Shown here piece after piece: positions 16,568-25,015 of a DNA stretch of 64,000 bases (positions within the stretch are counted from its first letter, which is position 1; each line of letters opens with the position of its first letter). A model generated the notes under the pieces. That model was not told where the DNA came from and did no database searches. It saw only the letters and a program-made list of their open reading frames with translations. The stretch comes from an uncultured Alphaproteobacteria bacterium (lineage in GTDB: Bacteria; Pseudomonadota; Alphaproteobacteria; HIMB59), in the NCBI GenBank assembly GCA_902599405.1, contig CACKFO010000007.1, forward strand, positions 18,176 to 82,175. The letters run 5' to 3'. The translations under genes and the position numbers were made by a program.

Positions 16568-18263
16568 ATTTAATAATCTTCCAGAACTATTTTATTTTCA
16601 AGCAGATAAGAACGAAAATAATCAACACTTACTAAAACTCGACTCAAACAATCAAGTTATCTCAATGAGTTGGTTAGAGACAAAAAATCTAACAACGAAA
16701 ATACATAATTTTTTAGCAAACAAATATTTAGGTGAATTAGAGAGAGTTTTATTGGTTTCAGAAAATAGACCTGAATGGATGGCCTCTGATATAGCTATAA
16801 TGTCTAATAAACTTATTTGTGTCCCCAACTATACAACTTATACATCAAGAGATTTTGAGCATATTTTAAATGACTCTCAGCCTGTTGGTTTAATAGTTTC
16901 AAATAAAAATTTACTTCAGACTATTTTAACAGCCAGTGAAAAAGTTAAATATAATTTCAAATTTATCTTATGTTTTGATTATTTTGAAAATAATTTAATT
17001 TCAAATTTAGTATTTTTAAATGACTTAACAGATGACAATAATGATAATAACAGAGAAAAAATTAAAGAAATTAAGCGCAAAGATCCAGCTTGTATTATTT
17101 ACACGTCAGGTACACAAGGATTACCGAAAGGTGTGATTTTAAGTCATGGGGGCATATTAAGTAATTGTGAAGGAGCGTATGAACTTCTTAAAACTATAAA
17201 GAGTCCAGATTTAACCTTTCTTACTTGGTTACCTTTATCTCATTCATATGAACATGCAGTTCAATTTGTTCAGATTATTTTAGAAGCAAAAGTATTTTAT
17301 AACAAAAGTATTGAAACACTTCTGCCTACAGTAAAAATTGCACAACCTCATATAATGACTGCTGTTCCAAGATTTTATAATAATCTCCATGCAAAAATGA
17401 AGATTAATTTGAAAAATCAGTCTAATTTTAAACAAAATTTATTTAATAAGACTATCCAGCTAGGAACAAAAAAATTTAAAAATAATAAATTAAGTTTTAG
17501 TGAAAATATAATTAATCTAATATTAGATAAATTAGTCAGAAAAAAAGTAAAAAATAATTTTGGTGGCAGATTAGAGGCTTTTATATCAGGTGGAGGACCT
17601 CTTGATAGTCAAGTAGGGGAGGCCCTTAATGCCCTTGGTTTAAAGACTTTACAAGGTTATGGCTTAACAGAAACCTCACCAGTTGTAAGCTGCAATTTAT
17701 TAAATAAAGTAAAAGTTGATACAGTTGGTCCTATATTTCCTGGAGTTGAAGTTAAATTAGCAGAAGATGGTGAAATATTAGTTAAAGGGGAGAACCTTAT
17801 GCTGGGCTATTGGAATAATAAAGAAGCTACTGAGCAAACAATAAAAGATGGTTGGCTCCATACAGGGGATATTGGTGAATTTGATGAGGACAATTATCTT
17901 AAAATTACAGATCGTAAAAAGGATATAATAGTTTCTCTAGGAGGTGATAATATTGCACCATCTAAGATTGAAAATCTATTAACTTTATCTCCTGAGATAG
18001 AACAAGCCTGTGTCTTTGGTGAACAAAAGAATTATATTGCAGCATTATTAGTATTAAACTCAGAGAGTAAATCTAGTGATGAAGATATTCAAAGATATAT
18101 TGATGAAGTAAATAAAGACTTAACTCAACCAGAAAAAATAAAAAAGTTTATCTTTATTGATGAGCCCTTTAGTATTGAAAATAACCTAATGACTCCCACA
18201 ATGAAAGTTAGGAGACATGAAGTACAAAAAAAATATCAAAATCAAATTGATCAATTATTTTAA
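16557..18263 (+). CDS. Long-chain acyl-CoA synthetase (AMP-forming)
   Basis: Activates fatty acids to acyl-CoA through an acyl-AMP. The 568-residue protein contains the AMP-binding P-loop IIYTSGTQGLPKGVILSH, LTWLPLSHSYEH, the GYGLTETSPVVSCN motif, LHTGDIGEFDEDNYL and the ITDRKKDIIV hinge, in the standard order of the ANL superfamily. The N-terminus is soluble. It starts 11 bases inside the preceding hydrolase gene (tandem ATG ATG) and its stop overlaps the next start by one base. It is FadD/FAA-like; chain-length preference cannot be read. Confidence 0.92.
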   Translation: MMNKFNNLPELFYFQADKNENNQHLLKLDSNNQVISMSWLETKNLTTKIHNFLANKYLGELERVLLVSENRPEWMASDIAIMSNKLICVPNYTTYTSRDFEHILNDSQPVGLIVSNKNLLQTILTASEKVKYNFKFILCFDYFENNLISNLVFLNDLTDDNNDNNREKIKEIKRKDPACIIYTSGTQGLPKGVILSHGGILSNCEGAYELLKTIKSPDLTFLTWLPLSHSYEHAVQFVQIILEAKVFYNKSIETLLPTVKIAQPHIMTAVPRFYNNLHAKMKINLKNQSNFKQNLFNKTIQLGTKKFKNNKLSFSENIINLILDKLVRKKVKNNFGGRLEAFISGGGPLDSQVGEALNALGLKTLQGYGLTETSPVVSCNLLNKVKVDTVGPIFPGVEVKLAEDGEILVKGENLMLGYWNNKEATEQTIKDGWLHTGDIGEFDEDNYLKITDRKKDIIVSLGGDNIAPSKIENLLTLSPEIEQACVFGEQKNYIAALLVLNSESKSSDEDIQRYIDEVNKDLTQPEKIKKFIFIDEPFSIENNLMTPTMKVRRHEVQKKYQNQIDQLF

Positions 18264-18763
18264 TGCAATTATTTGCAGCCATAGATTTTGAAACAGCCAC
18301 AAGTGAGAGAACATCAGCATGTGCTATTGGATATGTAATATTTAATAAAACTAAAATTATAAAAAAAGTCTCCCATTTAATAAGACCACCTAAACCTGAA
18401 GTTCATTTTACAGATATTCATGGTTTAACATGGGATATGTTAAAGAAAGCTAAAACATTTGATAGAGTGTGGCGCCAAATTAAGAGTGAATTATCAGCTG
18501 TTGATTACTTTTTTGCGCATAATGCTCCTTTTGATCGATCTGTCCTGCACTCTTGTTGTTATTTTTATAATATCGACCTACCTAAACAAGAATTTAAAGA
18601 TACTGTTGCAATCGCAAGAAAATATTGGGAATTTGAAAACAATAAACTAAATACAGTTTGTAAAAATTTAAGAATTCCATTAAATCATCACGATGCATTA
18701 TCAGATGCTAAAGGATGTGCTTTGATAGCTATTGAGGCTTTTAAAAAAGGTTATTTTATTTAA
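18263..18763 (+). CDS. DnaQ-like 3'-5' exonuclease (DEDDh)
   Basis: A 166-residue stand-alone exonuclease domain. The four motifs are visible: ExoI FAAIDFETA (Asp8, Glu10), ExoII FFAHNAPFDRSVL with the central Asp, and ExoIII HHDALSDAKGCAL with the His-x4-Asp spacing of the DEDDh class. There is no BRCT or polymerase domain, so it is probably a proofreading or repair exonuclease similar to short DnaQ relatives. It shares one base with the acyl-CoA synthetase stop (TAATG) and ends 8 bases inside the convergent MFS gene. Confidence 0.88.
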   Translation: MQLFAAIDFETATSERTSACAIGYVIFNKTKIIKKVSHLIRPPKPEVHFTDIHGLTWDMLKKAKTFDRVWRQIKSELSAVDYFFAHNAPFDRSVLHSCCYFYNIDLPKQEFKDTVAIARKYWEFENNKLNTVCKNLRIPLNHHDALSDAKGCALIAIEAFKKGYFI

Positions 18764-19949
18764 TTTTATTACCTATAAAGCTCATAGAAGAAAAAATAAT
18801 TATTAAGGCAAGGCTCATATAGATCAAGGTGTTTATCGAATTTGTCTCATCCAATATCAATCCATATAAGAAAGGGGAGGCTGCTGAGGCCAAAACACCA
18901 AAAAATGTTAAAAGGGCCCTTATTGCACCTAGGTTTTTGACTCCATACATTTCTGCCCACAAAGAATTAGACATATTTTCAGTAAATCCATTTGATAATC
19001 CAAGACCTGCCATGTAAAGATATAATACAAATATATGATTTGAAAATAACATCACAATAAATATTAAAGCCATGGGAATTAAGTGAAATGTGATTACACT
19101 CCTACCAGAAAATTTATCGACTAACAAACCAGAAACTAATGAACCACCAATTCCACAGATTGCATAAAAAATAAAACTTTGTGCAATATCTAACATTGTC
19201 CAATTATTTAATTGCCCAATAAAAACTTGATGAAATAAAAAACCAGTTACTGTAAATGACATAAATAATGTAAGTGGTAAATAAAGATAAAATTTAAGAT
19301 CTGTTAAGACATCTCTTCTTCTCCATGAAAATGAATTTTGTATACCTTCATTCTCAAACCCAGTTTCACTTTTAAAATTATTTTTATTTAATAGGTAGTA
19401 TAAAAATACTCCGAAAAATATTATTATAAATACAGATGAACTAAACCAGGTAATTCTCCAGCCAAAAGTTAATATTAAAATTACTACTACAAATGGATAG
19501 ATCATCTCACCAAAAGAAAAACCAAATCCAGATATTGCTAATGCTTTTCCTCTATTAGCTTTAAAGTATCTTGCCATGGTCGTTCTTGAAGTGTGTCCCA
19601 TAAGCCCTTGTCCGAAAAGTCTTAAAAAATAAATTACAAAAAAAAGAAGAATTACATTAAACACAATACTTGCAAAAAAACATGTTATCGAAAGTCCTAA
19701 AACAATTGCTAAAGTATATTTTTTAAGAGAGACCGTATCTATAAGTTTGCCAGCCCATATAATAGTTAACGCACTTAAAATTGTAGCTATTGAATACAGA
19801 CTACCAAATTGAGTATTACTTAAGTTAAATGTTTCTCTAAAATCTTCACTAAAAAGAGAAATAAAAAATGTTTGTCCAAATCCTGATGCGAATGCTATTA
19901 GAAAGCCAAATATTAATAAATTTGAATTTTTATTTATAAAATTAATCAA
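18756..19949 (-). CDS. Major facilitator superfamily transporter
   Basis: A 397-residue inner-membrane carrier with about 12 hydrophobic spans in two halves. MFS marks include the loop 2-3 motif WAGKLIDTVSLKKYTL, GQGLMGHTSRTTMARYF in TM4-5, a central soluble loop (about 190-215, ending SWRRRDVLTDLKFY), and DKFSGRSVITF in the second half. The substrate is unknown; the pattern resembles oxalate/formate or nitrate-type MFS proteins, but I cannot choose. It is divergent from the AhpD-like gene across 62 bases. Confidence 0.87.
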   Translation of the reverse strand: MINFINKNSNLLIFGFLIAFASGFGQTFFISLFSEDFRETFNLSNTQFGSLYSIATILSALTIIWAGKLIDTVSLKKYTLAIVLGLSITCFFASIVFNVILLFFVIYFLRLFGQGLMGHTSRTTMARYFKANRGKALAISGFGFSFGEMIYPFVVVILILTFGWRITWFSSSVFIIIFFGVFLYYLLNKNNFKSETGFENEGIQNSFSWRRRDVLTDLKFYLYLPLTLFMSFTVTGFLFHQVFIGQLNNWTMLDIAQSFIFYAICGIGGSLVSGLLVDKFSGRSVITFHLIPMALIFIVMLFSNHIFVLYLYMAGLGLSNGFTENMSNSLWAEMYGVKNLGAIRALLTFFGVLASAASPFLYGLILDETNSINTLIYMSLALIIIFSSMSFIGNKIK

Positions 19950-20011
19950 AACAAGAGGGATATTATGATTTAATGACTATATATCAATTATAATAAAGAA
20001 AGGGACGACTG

Positions 20012-20419
20012 GTGAGCACAATTAAAAGAACTGATGATGATAATCATCCAATTATAAAGGAAGTCTATGAAGATATTAAACAATCAAGAAACACAACTTA
20101 TATAGGTAATTTTTGGAAATATTTAGCATTCGACCCTCAATTACTAAAAAATGTTTGGAGTGATGTTAAAGATTTAATGGTTAAACAAACCATAATTCCA
20201 AATAAAACTAAAGAAATGATTTATATGGCAGTTTCTATAACAAATAATTGCTCGTATTGCACACATTCACACACAGCTGCAGCAAAAAAACTTGGGATGA
20301 CTGAAGACGAACATTCAGAATTTTTAAATATTGTAGCTCTTGCAGCAAAAACAAATCAACTGGTCAATAGTATACAAGTGCCAGTAGATGAAATATTTGA
20401 TGAAGATATAGAAAAATAA
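20012..20419 (+). CDS. AhpD/carboxymuconolactone-decarboxylase-family protein
   Basis: A 135-residue helical protein with the AhpD-like CxxC redox motif and neighbouring histidine in NNCSYCTHSHTAAAKKLG (about 72-89). Members with this motif have alkylhydroperoxidase-type activity; without a substrate clue the role here is only inferred. The start is GTG, preceded by a purine-rich AAAGAAAGGGA about 10 bases upstream, and no better ATG exists before the conserved part. A tiny membrane ORF follows 4 bases after the stop. Confidence 0.8.
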   Translation: MSTIKRTDDDNHPIIKEVYEDIKQSRNTTYIGNFWKYLAFDPQLLKNVWSDVKDLMVKQTIIPNKTKEMIYMAVSITNNCSYCTHSHTAAAKKLGMTEDEHSEFLNIVALAAKTNQLVNSIQVPVDEIFDEDIEK

Positions 20420-20423
20420 CTCA

Positions 20424-20525
20424 ATGGAATTCTTAATATGGTTTTGGAATGCTGGTGAACTTCTAATGATTATAGGTATTGGGATAATTATAATTGGATT
20501 ATTATTTTATAGAAAAAAAAAATAA
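20424..20525 (+). CDS. Possible 33-residue single-span membrane peptide
   Basis: An ATG four bases after the AhpD-like stop opens a 33-codon frame: a short Trp-rich start (MEFLIWFWN), a hydrophobic stretch of about 16 residues rich in Ile (LLMIIGIGIIIIGLLF), then YRKKK, giving a positive-inside membrane helix. It would be co-translated with the preceding gene. It is too short for normal gene finders, and the sequence alone cannot prove expression, but the strong hydrophobic-then-basic pattern and tight spacing favour it. Confidence 0.4.
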   Translation: MEFLIWFWNAGELLMIIGIGIIIIGLLFYRKKK

Positions 20526-20588
20526 ATCGTTAAGCTATTTATTTAATTATTTTATTTATGATCTCCAAAATTATTATAATATTAAATA

Positions 20589-20828
20589 ATGTATTACGAT
20601 GATGATAATAATGACGATAATACGCTGTTAGGCAGACTTACTGAGCTAAATAGAGCCCTAAGTCAAATGATGAGAAACACCAGCGAAAGAAATATTGTTG
20701 AAAAGTTACATACTTACCAACTTGCTATAAAAAAAACTCTAAAAATTATGACTAAAAAACAGCTTAATACTATTTCCGAGTCCTCCAATGAATACGAAGA
20801 TAGATTAGAACGAGGAGACTTTGACTAA
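20589..20828 (+). CDS. Small acidic protein of unknown function
   Basis: I do not recognise this 79-residue protein. The N-terminus is very acidic (MYYDDDNNDDN); residues 14-60 look like two amphipathic helices (LGRLTELNRALSQMMR and EKLHTYQLAIKKTLK); the end is acidic (EDRLERGDFD). There is no signal peptide or membrane span. It sits between the tiny membrane ORF and the convergent ribA gene, ending 3 bases before it. Similar charged helical proteins can be adaptors, but no function is shown. Confidence 0.5.
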   Translation: MYYDDDNNDDNTLLGRLTELNRALSQMMRNTSERNIVEKLHTYQLAIKKTLKIMTKKQLNTISESSNEYEDRLERGDFD

Positions 20829-20831
20829 AAT

Positions 20832-21950
20832 TTAGTCTAAATTTTTAAAACCGTAACCTGTTTTTTTTACTCTTGTTTTAAAATAATTCTTATTAAATTT
20901 GTTAATTGTAGGTTTTGTATTTATTTGCTTGGCAATTTTAATACCAGCTTTTTTAAGAGAAGAGACTTTTGTAAAATTATTTGTGATAATATTGACTTTA
21001 TTTACTTTTAATAACTTAAGTATCTTAGCGGCAATATTAAAGTCTCTTTCATCATCTAAAAAACCTATGTTGTGATCAGCATCAATAGTATCCAAGCCTT
21101 TTGACTGAAGAGAATATGCCCTCATTTTATTGGCTAGCCCTATACCTCTCCCTTCTTGATCTAAATAAAGGATAATACCTCCTTTATTTTTAACCATATA
21201 GTTTAAAGAGTTATTTAATTGTTCTCCGCAATCGCATTTTCTAGAGTGAAATATATCCCCAGTAAAACAAGCTGAGTGAATTCTAAGGTTTGTTGGTTGT
21301 TTTAAATTTTTTGGTTTAATTATGATCGCGATATGTCTTCTAGCACCAATATATGACTTAAAAATATTAAAAGTAGTAGATGCAACATTTGGTAAGGGCA
21401 CATTTGCACTTGAAACTAATCTGATACTATTAGTTATAAATTTATTCTGATTTTTTAACTCTTTATGGTTAAATCTTAATAGACCAAGTTGTAATATTAG
21501 ATTATCAATATTTTTATAGTATTTAGAATTAATTTTTTTAAATACAAGTGATGGTATTACCTTCGCATTTTTGGCTATATCTAAACAGACATTATGGAAG
21601 TCTTTACTTTTGATATAAGGCTCATCTTTAAATAATATTTTATTTTGATCAGATAAAGGGTTAATGAATAAACTTAATAAAGATTTGTTTGATATTTTTT
21701 CATTTATTTTTAAATAAATATTTGTTGATACTTTATTTTCAAATATTGATTTTGCTTTTTGTTTTGTGATTAAAAGATATTTGTCTTTTTGTAGGTATTG
21801 ATTTAATTGATTTAGAATTTTATTGTCCGAATGTTCAATATTAAAGAACATCCAATAATTTTTATTTTCTTTAATAACTATTGGTCTTCCGGTTCTAAGC
21901 TCATTGATAGCTCTATCAATAAATGTGCCAAAATTTGATTTTAAACTCAT
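20832..21950 (-). CDS. ribA: GTP cyclohydrolase II with degenerate N-terminal domain
   Basis: Opens GTP to 2,5-diamino-6-ribosylamino-pyrimidinone phosphate, the first step to riboflavin. The C-terminal half (about 180-372) has the zinc cysteines Cys228, Cys239 and Cys241 (HSACFTGDIFHSRKCDCG) and the catalytic loop YLDQEGRGIGLANKMRAY. The N-terminal ~170 residues (FIDRAINELRTGRPIVI) are related in position to the RibB domain of RibBA fusions but lack its recognisable catalytic motifs. It is divergent from the RibD-like reductase (41-base gap) and next to a PTPS/glycosyltransferase cluster, so it could serve riboflavin, that cluster, or both. Confidence 0.9.
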   Translation of the reverse strand: MSLKSNFGTFIDRAINELRTGRPIVIKENKNYWMFFNIEHSDNKILNQLNQYLQKDKYLLITKQKAKSIFENKVSTNIYLKINEKISNKSLLSLFINPLSDQNKILFKDEPYIKSKDFHNVCLDIAKNAKVIPSLVFKKINSKYYKNIDNLILQLGLLRFNHKELKNQNKFITNSIRLVSSANVPLPNVASTTFNIFKSYIGARRHIAIIIKPKNLKQPTNLRIHSACFTGDIFHSRKCDCGEQLNNSLNYMVKNKGGIILYLDQEGRGIGLANKMRAYSLQSKGLDTIDADHNIGFLDDERDFNIAAKILKLLKVNKVNIITNNFTKVSSLKKAGIKIAKQINTKPTINKFNKNYFKTRVKKTGYGFKNLD

Positions 21951-21991
21951 AGACTATATATATACTCAATAGTACTTGATACAGATGAAAA

Positions 21992-22822
21992 ATGATAACA
22001 AAGCATAATATTTCTTCACTATTTGAATTTGTAAAAAAACAAAAAAAATCAAATATCTTAAGAATTGATTTAATTAACAAATCGTTTGTACTTAGTCAAC
22101 ATTCTAAAACCAATCATATTTTAATTGATAAAAATGGCGTTAATTTTAATTGTAAGATTGAAAAAAAAATAAATGAAATAGCACAAATTTTGTTACCAAT
22201 ATTGATGATCAAAAAAAAATTTTATATCGGCCAAATTGGGCAAAGCTTAGACGGTAAAATTGCACTTTTAAACGGCAATTCTCATTACATTAATGATAAA
22301 AATAGTATTTCATACCTTCATAGTCTTCGTTCAGTGTGTGATGCAGTTATAGTTGGTGTAAATACAATAAAAAAAGATAATCCATTGCTCACTACAAGAG
22401 CAATTAAGGGCTCAAATCCTCAGAGGATAATTATAGATCCGTCTCTAAAATTAACAAATAACTATCAAATATTTAAAGATGGTTTTTCAAATATCATATT
22501 TACACACTCTAATATAAAAAAAAATTTAAAAAATACACAAATTTATAAATTACCTGAAAGAAACTTCACAAATCTTATATACAAACATATAAATAATTTA
22601 GGTTTTAAGTTCGTATTAGTAGAAGGTGGTTCTAAAACTATATCTAAATTTCTTGAGAATAAATTATTAGATATTATGCAATTTATAATAGCACCTACAA
22701 TAATTGGTTCTGGTATTAATTCTATAAATATAAAACCTATAACAAATTTAAAAAAAGTTATTAGAACAAAAAATAAAATTTATAAATTTGGCGAAGAAAT
22801 AATAGTAAGTTTAGAGTTTTAA
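21992..22822 (+). CDS. RibD-type pyrimidine reductase (no deaminase domain)
   Basis: DHFR-fold, NAD(P)H-dependent reductase that acts on the ribosylamino-pyrimidine made by GTP cyclohydrolase II. The 276-residue protein has ~65 unmatched N-terminal residues, then the reductase domain: IGQIGQSLDGKIA (about 78-90), RSVCDAVIVGVNTIKKDNPLLT, PQRIIID, and LVEGGSKTISKFL. The zinc deaminase half of normal RibD is absent. It is divergent from ribA and convergent (12-base overlap) with the methyltransferase. It could be a riboflavin enzyme needing a separate deaminase, or an archaeal ArfC-like reductase of a side pathway. Confidence 0.85.
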   Translation: MITKHNISSLFEFVKKQKKSNILRIDLINKSFVLSQHSKTNHILIDKNGVNFNCKIEKKINEIAQILLPILMIKKKFYIGQIGQSLDGKIALLNGNSHYINDKNSISYLHSLRSVCDAVIVGVNTIKKDNPLLTTRAIKGSNPQRIIIDPSLKLTNNYQIFKDGFSNIIFTHSNIKKNLKNTQIYKLPERNFTNLIYKHINNLGFKFVLVEGGSKTISKFLENKLLDIMQFIIAPTIIGSGINSINIKPITNLKKVIRTKNKIYKFGEEIIVSLEF

Positions 22823-23599
22823 AGCTAAAAAATCTTTATTTCTTAGAAATAATTTTGATTTATTTTTTTTAATATTTTCCCTTCTAAAATCTAACCATCT
22901 ATCTAATGATATCTTATTTTTTTCAAGTACATTTTCACAAAAATCTAAAAACATATTTTGAAATTTTTTATTCTTTGATACATCCCAACTCGAGTCAAAA
23001 ACAAATGTTTTATGTGACTTAGAAAACAATTTATTAATTATTTGACTACAGTTTTTACCAACTGCTTTTTGCCCAATACCTTTATCTGACTCCTGATCTT
23101 TATTAAATAGATTTAAAACGTACTGATCATCTTTATGTTTTGGGTGAAATTTAAAAAATCCATCATAATTAATCGAAAAATATACAACTTTTGTATTTAG
23201 ATTTTGTTTTTTAAATCCTAAATACCAATTTTTTGGCATTATATCTAAATACGCAGATCCTGTAATAATATCGTATTTTTCGAATTTAAAACTTTTTATA
23301 TTTTTGATTAAATCAAATTTTTTATAATTTATATCTATAATTTTATTCTTATTATTTGTTTTTTTCTTAAACTCTTTAATTGACTCAAATGATATGTCTA
23401 TCATATCCCATGATTGTCTTTTTTTAAGTTTGGGGTACAAATATCTATAGTTGGAACCTGTTCCACAACCTAAATCAGCAATAGACAATGTTTTGTAGTC
23501 TTGAAAATATTTATTAATTTTTTCTATAATTCTTTTATTTCTTGAAACTTTATCAATTTTCTCTCGAAGAAATAGCCAATCGTTATTAAATTTATGCAT
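22811..23599 (-). CDS. Class I SAM-dependent methyltransferase
   Basis: A 262-residue Rossmann-fold methyltransferase. Motif I is LSIADLGCGTGSNYRYL (about 36-52), with an acidic residue in the next strand (SWDMIDISFESI) and YDIITGSAYLDIM at the motif IV position. There is no signal peptide or membrane span. It is the last gene of the minus-strand run dehydrogenase-PTPS-glycosyltransferase-methyltransferase and starts 8 bases inside the glycosyltransferase gene. Context suggests that it methylates the small-molecule product of that cluster; the substrate is not shown. Confidence 0.8.
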   Translation of the reverse strand: MHKFNNDWLFLREKIDKVSRNKRIIEKINKYFQDYKTLSIADLGCGTGSNYRYLYPKLKKRQSWDMIDISFESIKEFKKKTNNKNKIIDINYKKFDLIKNIKSFKFEKYDIITGSAYLDIMPKNWYLGFKKQNLNTKVVYFSINYDGFFKFHPKHKDDQYVLNLFNKDQESDKGIGQKAVGKNCSQIINKLFSKSHKTFVFDSSWDVSKNKKFQNMFLDFCENVLEKNKISLDRWLDFRRENIKKNKSKLFLRNKDFLALKL

Positions 23600-24635
23600 C
23601 TTTTATTATCTTGATAAAAAGATCCCCAGATTGTGTTGGTGTTAAAAATTTTCTCTTATTTTGTGTTAATTTTTTTGATAAATCTGAATTAAATGCATTT
23701 TTAGTAATTAATTTTGATAAACTTTTTTCTTTAAAATTATTTAAGTAGATAATCCCATCCTTTTTTAGAGTACTTATAATTGTTTTAGTTTTATATGTAA
23801 TAATCTTTTTTTTGAGTTGAAGGGCATTAGCAAGTGACATACCAAAACCTTCATATCTACTTACTGAGACATAGAAGTCACACTTAGAATATAGTTTTGA
23901 TAGTAAATTAGTCGATACATTACTATGAAACTTAACTTTTTTACTTAATCTATAATTACTTATAATTTTTAGTAATCTATTATAGTATTTACTCTCTCTA
24001 GTTATATCTCCTACAATATTTAATTTTATTTTATCCATGTATCTTAATTCGTTTAACAGATAATGATAATTCTTTCTCTCAATAATACTTCCCACAGATA
24101 GTAAATTTATATTTTTATCCCTTTTTAATTTATATTTTTTTAATTTTTCTATTCCAGGTTCTACAACTTGAATTTTTCGCTTATTAATTTTAAATTTTTC
24201 AAAAATTAGTTGTTTTGTATCATTTGAAGTGACAATTATTTTTTTCGTTCTCTTATATAATTTTTTAGCATTCTTAAGAAAAAATTGACTCTGATTACCA
24301 TTAAATTCTAGATAAAGAGGGTGGTGTATAAGAGCTATTACTACAAATCTATCTAAATAGTTTATTATACTATCAATACACTCAAAAACTAAGCCATCAA
24401 AAATTAGTACTGCATTATCAGGTAATTTTTCTAAAGTTTTTTTTAGATTTTTTAAGTCATTTTCTTTAGGAAAGGGAAAGCTGTTAGCAAGTTTGATAGC
24501 ATTTAAATTGAATTTAATTTTTTTTGCTCTTTTTAATATATTTTTTTCATAAATGTAACCGCCTGTTTTTGTATTAATATCACCCGGATAAATAAAATAA
24601 TAAGATTTATTGTGTATTACTGATCTCTTGTTCAT
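23592..24635 (-). CDS. GT4-family glycosyltransferase
   Basis: GT-B fold glycosyltransferase, 347 residues. The N-terminal domain starts with YFIYPGDINTKTGGYIYE (sugar-acceptor Gly loop); the C-terminal domain has LLSVGSIIERKNYHYLL and SRYEGFGMSLANALQLKK, the donor-binding region of GT4 enzymes. The usual E-x7-E motif is altered here: the second Glu position is Asn in EGFGMSLANA. It overlaps the PTPS-like gene upstream by 29 bases and the methyltransferase downstream by 8. Because it sits between a pterin-type enzyme and a methyltransferase, it may glycosylate a pterin or pyrimidine, as in cyanobacterial pterin glycosides; that is inference. Confidence 0.85.
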   Translation of the reverse strand: MNKRSVIHNKSYYFIYPGDINTKTGGYIYEKNILKRAKKIKFNLNAIKLANSFPFPKENDLKNLKKTLEKLPDNAVLIFDGLVFECIDSIINYLDRFVVIALIHHPLYLEFNGNQSQFFLKNAKKLYKRTKKIIVTSNDTKQLIFEKFKINKRKIQVVEPGIEKLKKYKLKRDKNINLLSVGSIIERKNYHYLLNELRYMDKIKLNIVGDITRESKYYNRLLKIISNYRLSKKVKFHSNVSTNLLSKLYSKCDFYVSVSRYEGFGMSLANALQLKKKIITYKTKTIISTLKKDGIIYLNNFKEKSLSKLITKNAFNSDLSKKLTQNKRKFLTPTQSGDLFIKIIKDA

Positions 24636-25014
24636 AAGAAGCCCAAGCTACATTTGACTCAGTTAAAATAATTTTAATTTTATGCAACTTGTTAAAATCT
24701 TCTATGTAATCTTTTTGTAATTTATCGCATATTCTATCAAAAATATCTTTAGCAAGAAATTCCGTAGAGGTAATAATATTTTTAAATTCTTCAACTTCGT
24801 CTAGATTTTTATAACTATAAAATTTTAATACGTCAGAGAGAATTTCTGTTACAACCCCGAGATCCATAATAATGTTATATTTGTTAATCTCTTTTGCATA
24901 AAACTCAGCATCAACTATGTAGGTCGCTCCATGCATATTCTGTGCTGGTCCAAAAACCTCACCCGGGAGAGAATGTGCAATTAAAATATTATTTCGAACA
25001 GTAATTGAATACAT
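24607..25014 (-). CDS. 6-pyruvoyl-tetrahydropterin synthase/QueD-like protein with altered active site
   Basis: A single T-fold (tunnel-fold) domain of 135 residues. Conserved points: His14 in LIAHSL, His28 in NMHGATYIVDAEF, Asp51 in IIMDLG, Glu85 in STEFLAKDIF and Glu119 in LTESNVAWASYE, the pterin-anchoring glutamate. Differences from true PTPS/QueD: the HGH zinc pair is HGA (second His is Ala30), no catalytic Cys precedes it (GPAQNMHG), and the LDH motif is LDE (His replaced by Glu73). The fold is right, but normal chemistry is unlikely. I recall similar HGAT-type relatives in other alphaproteobacteria, which needs checking. Confidence 0.85.
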   Translation of the reverse strand: MYSITVRNNILIAHSLPGEVFGPAQNMHGATYIVDAEFYAKEINKYNIIMDLGVVTEILSDVLKFYSYKNLDEVEEFKNIITSTEFLAKDIFDRICDKLQKDYIEDFNKLHKIKIILTESNVAWASYEQEISNTQ

Positions 25015-25015
25015 T

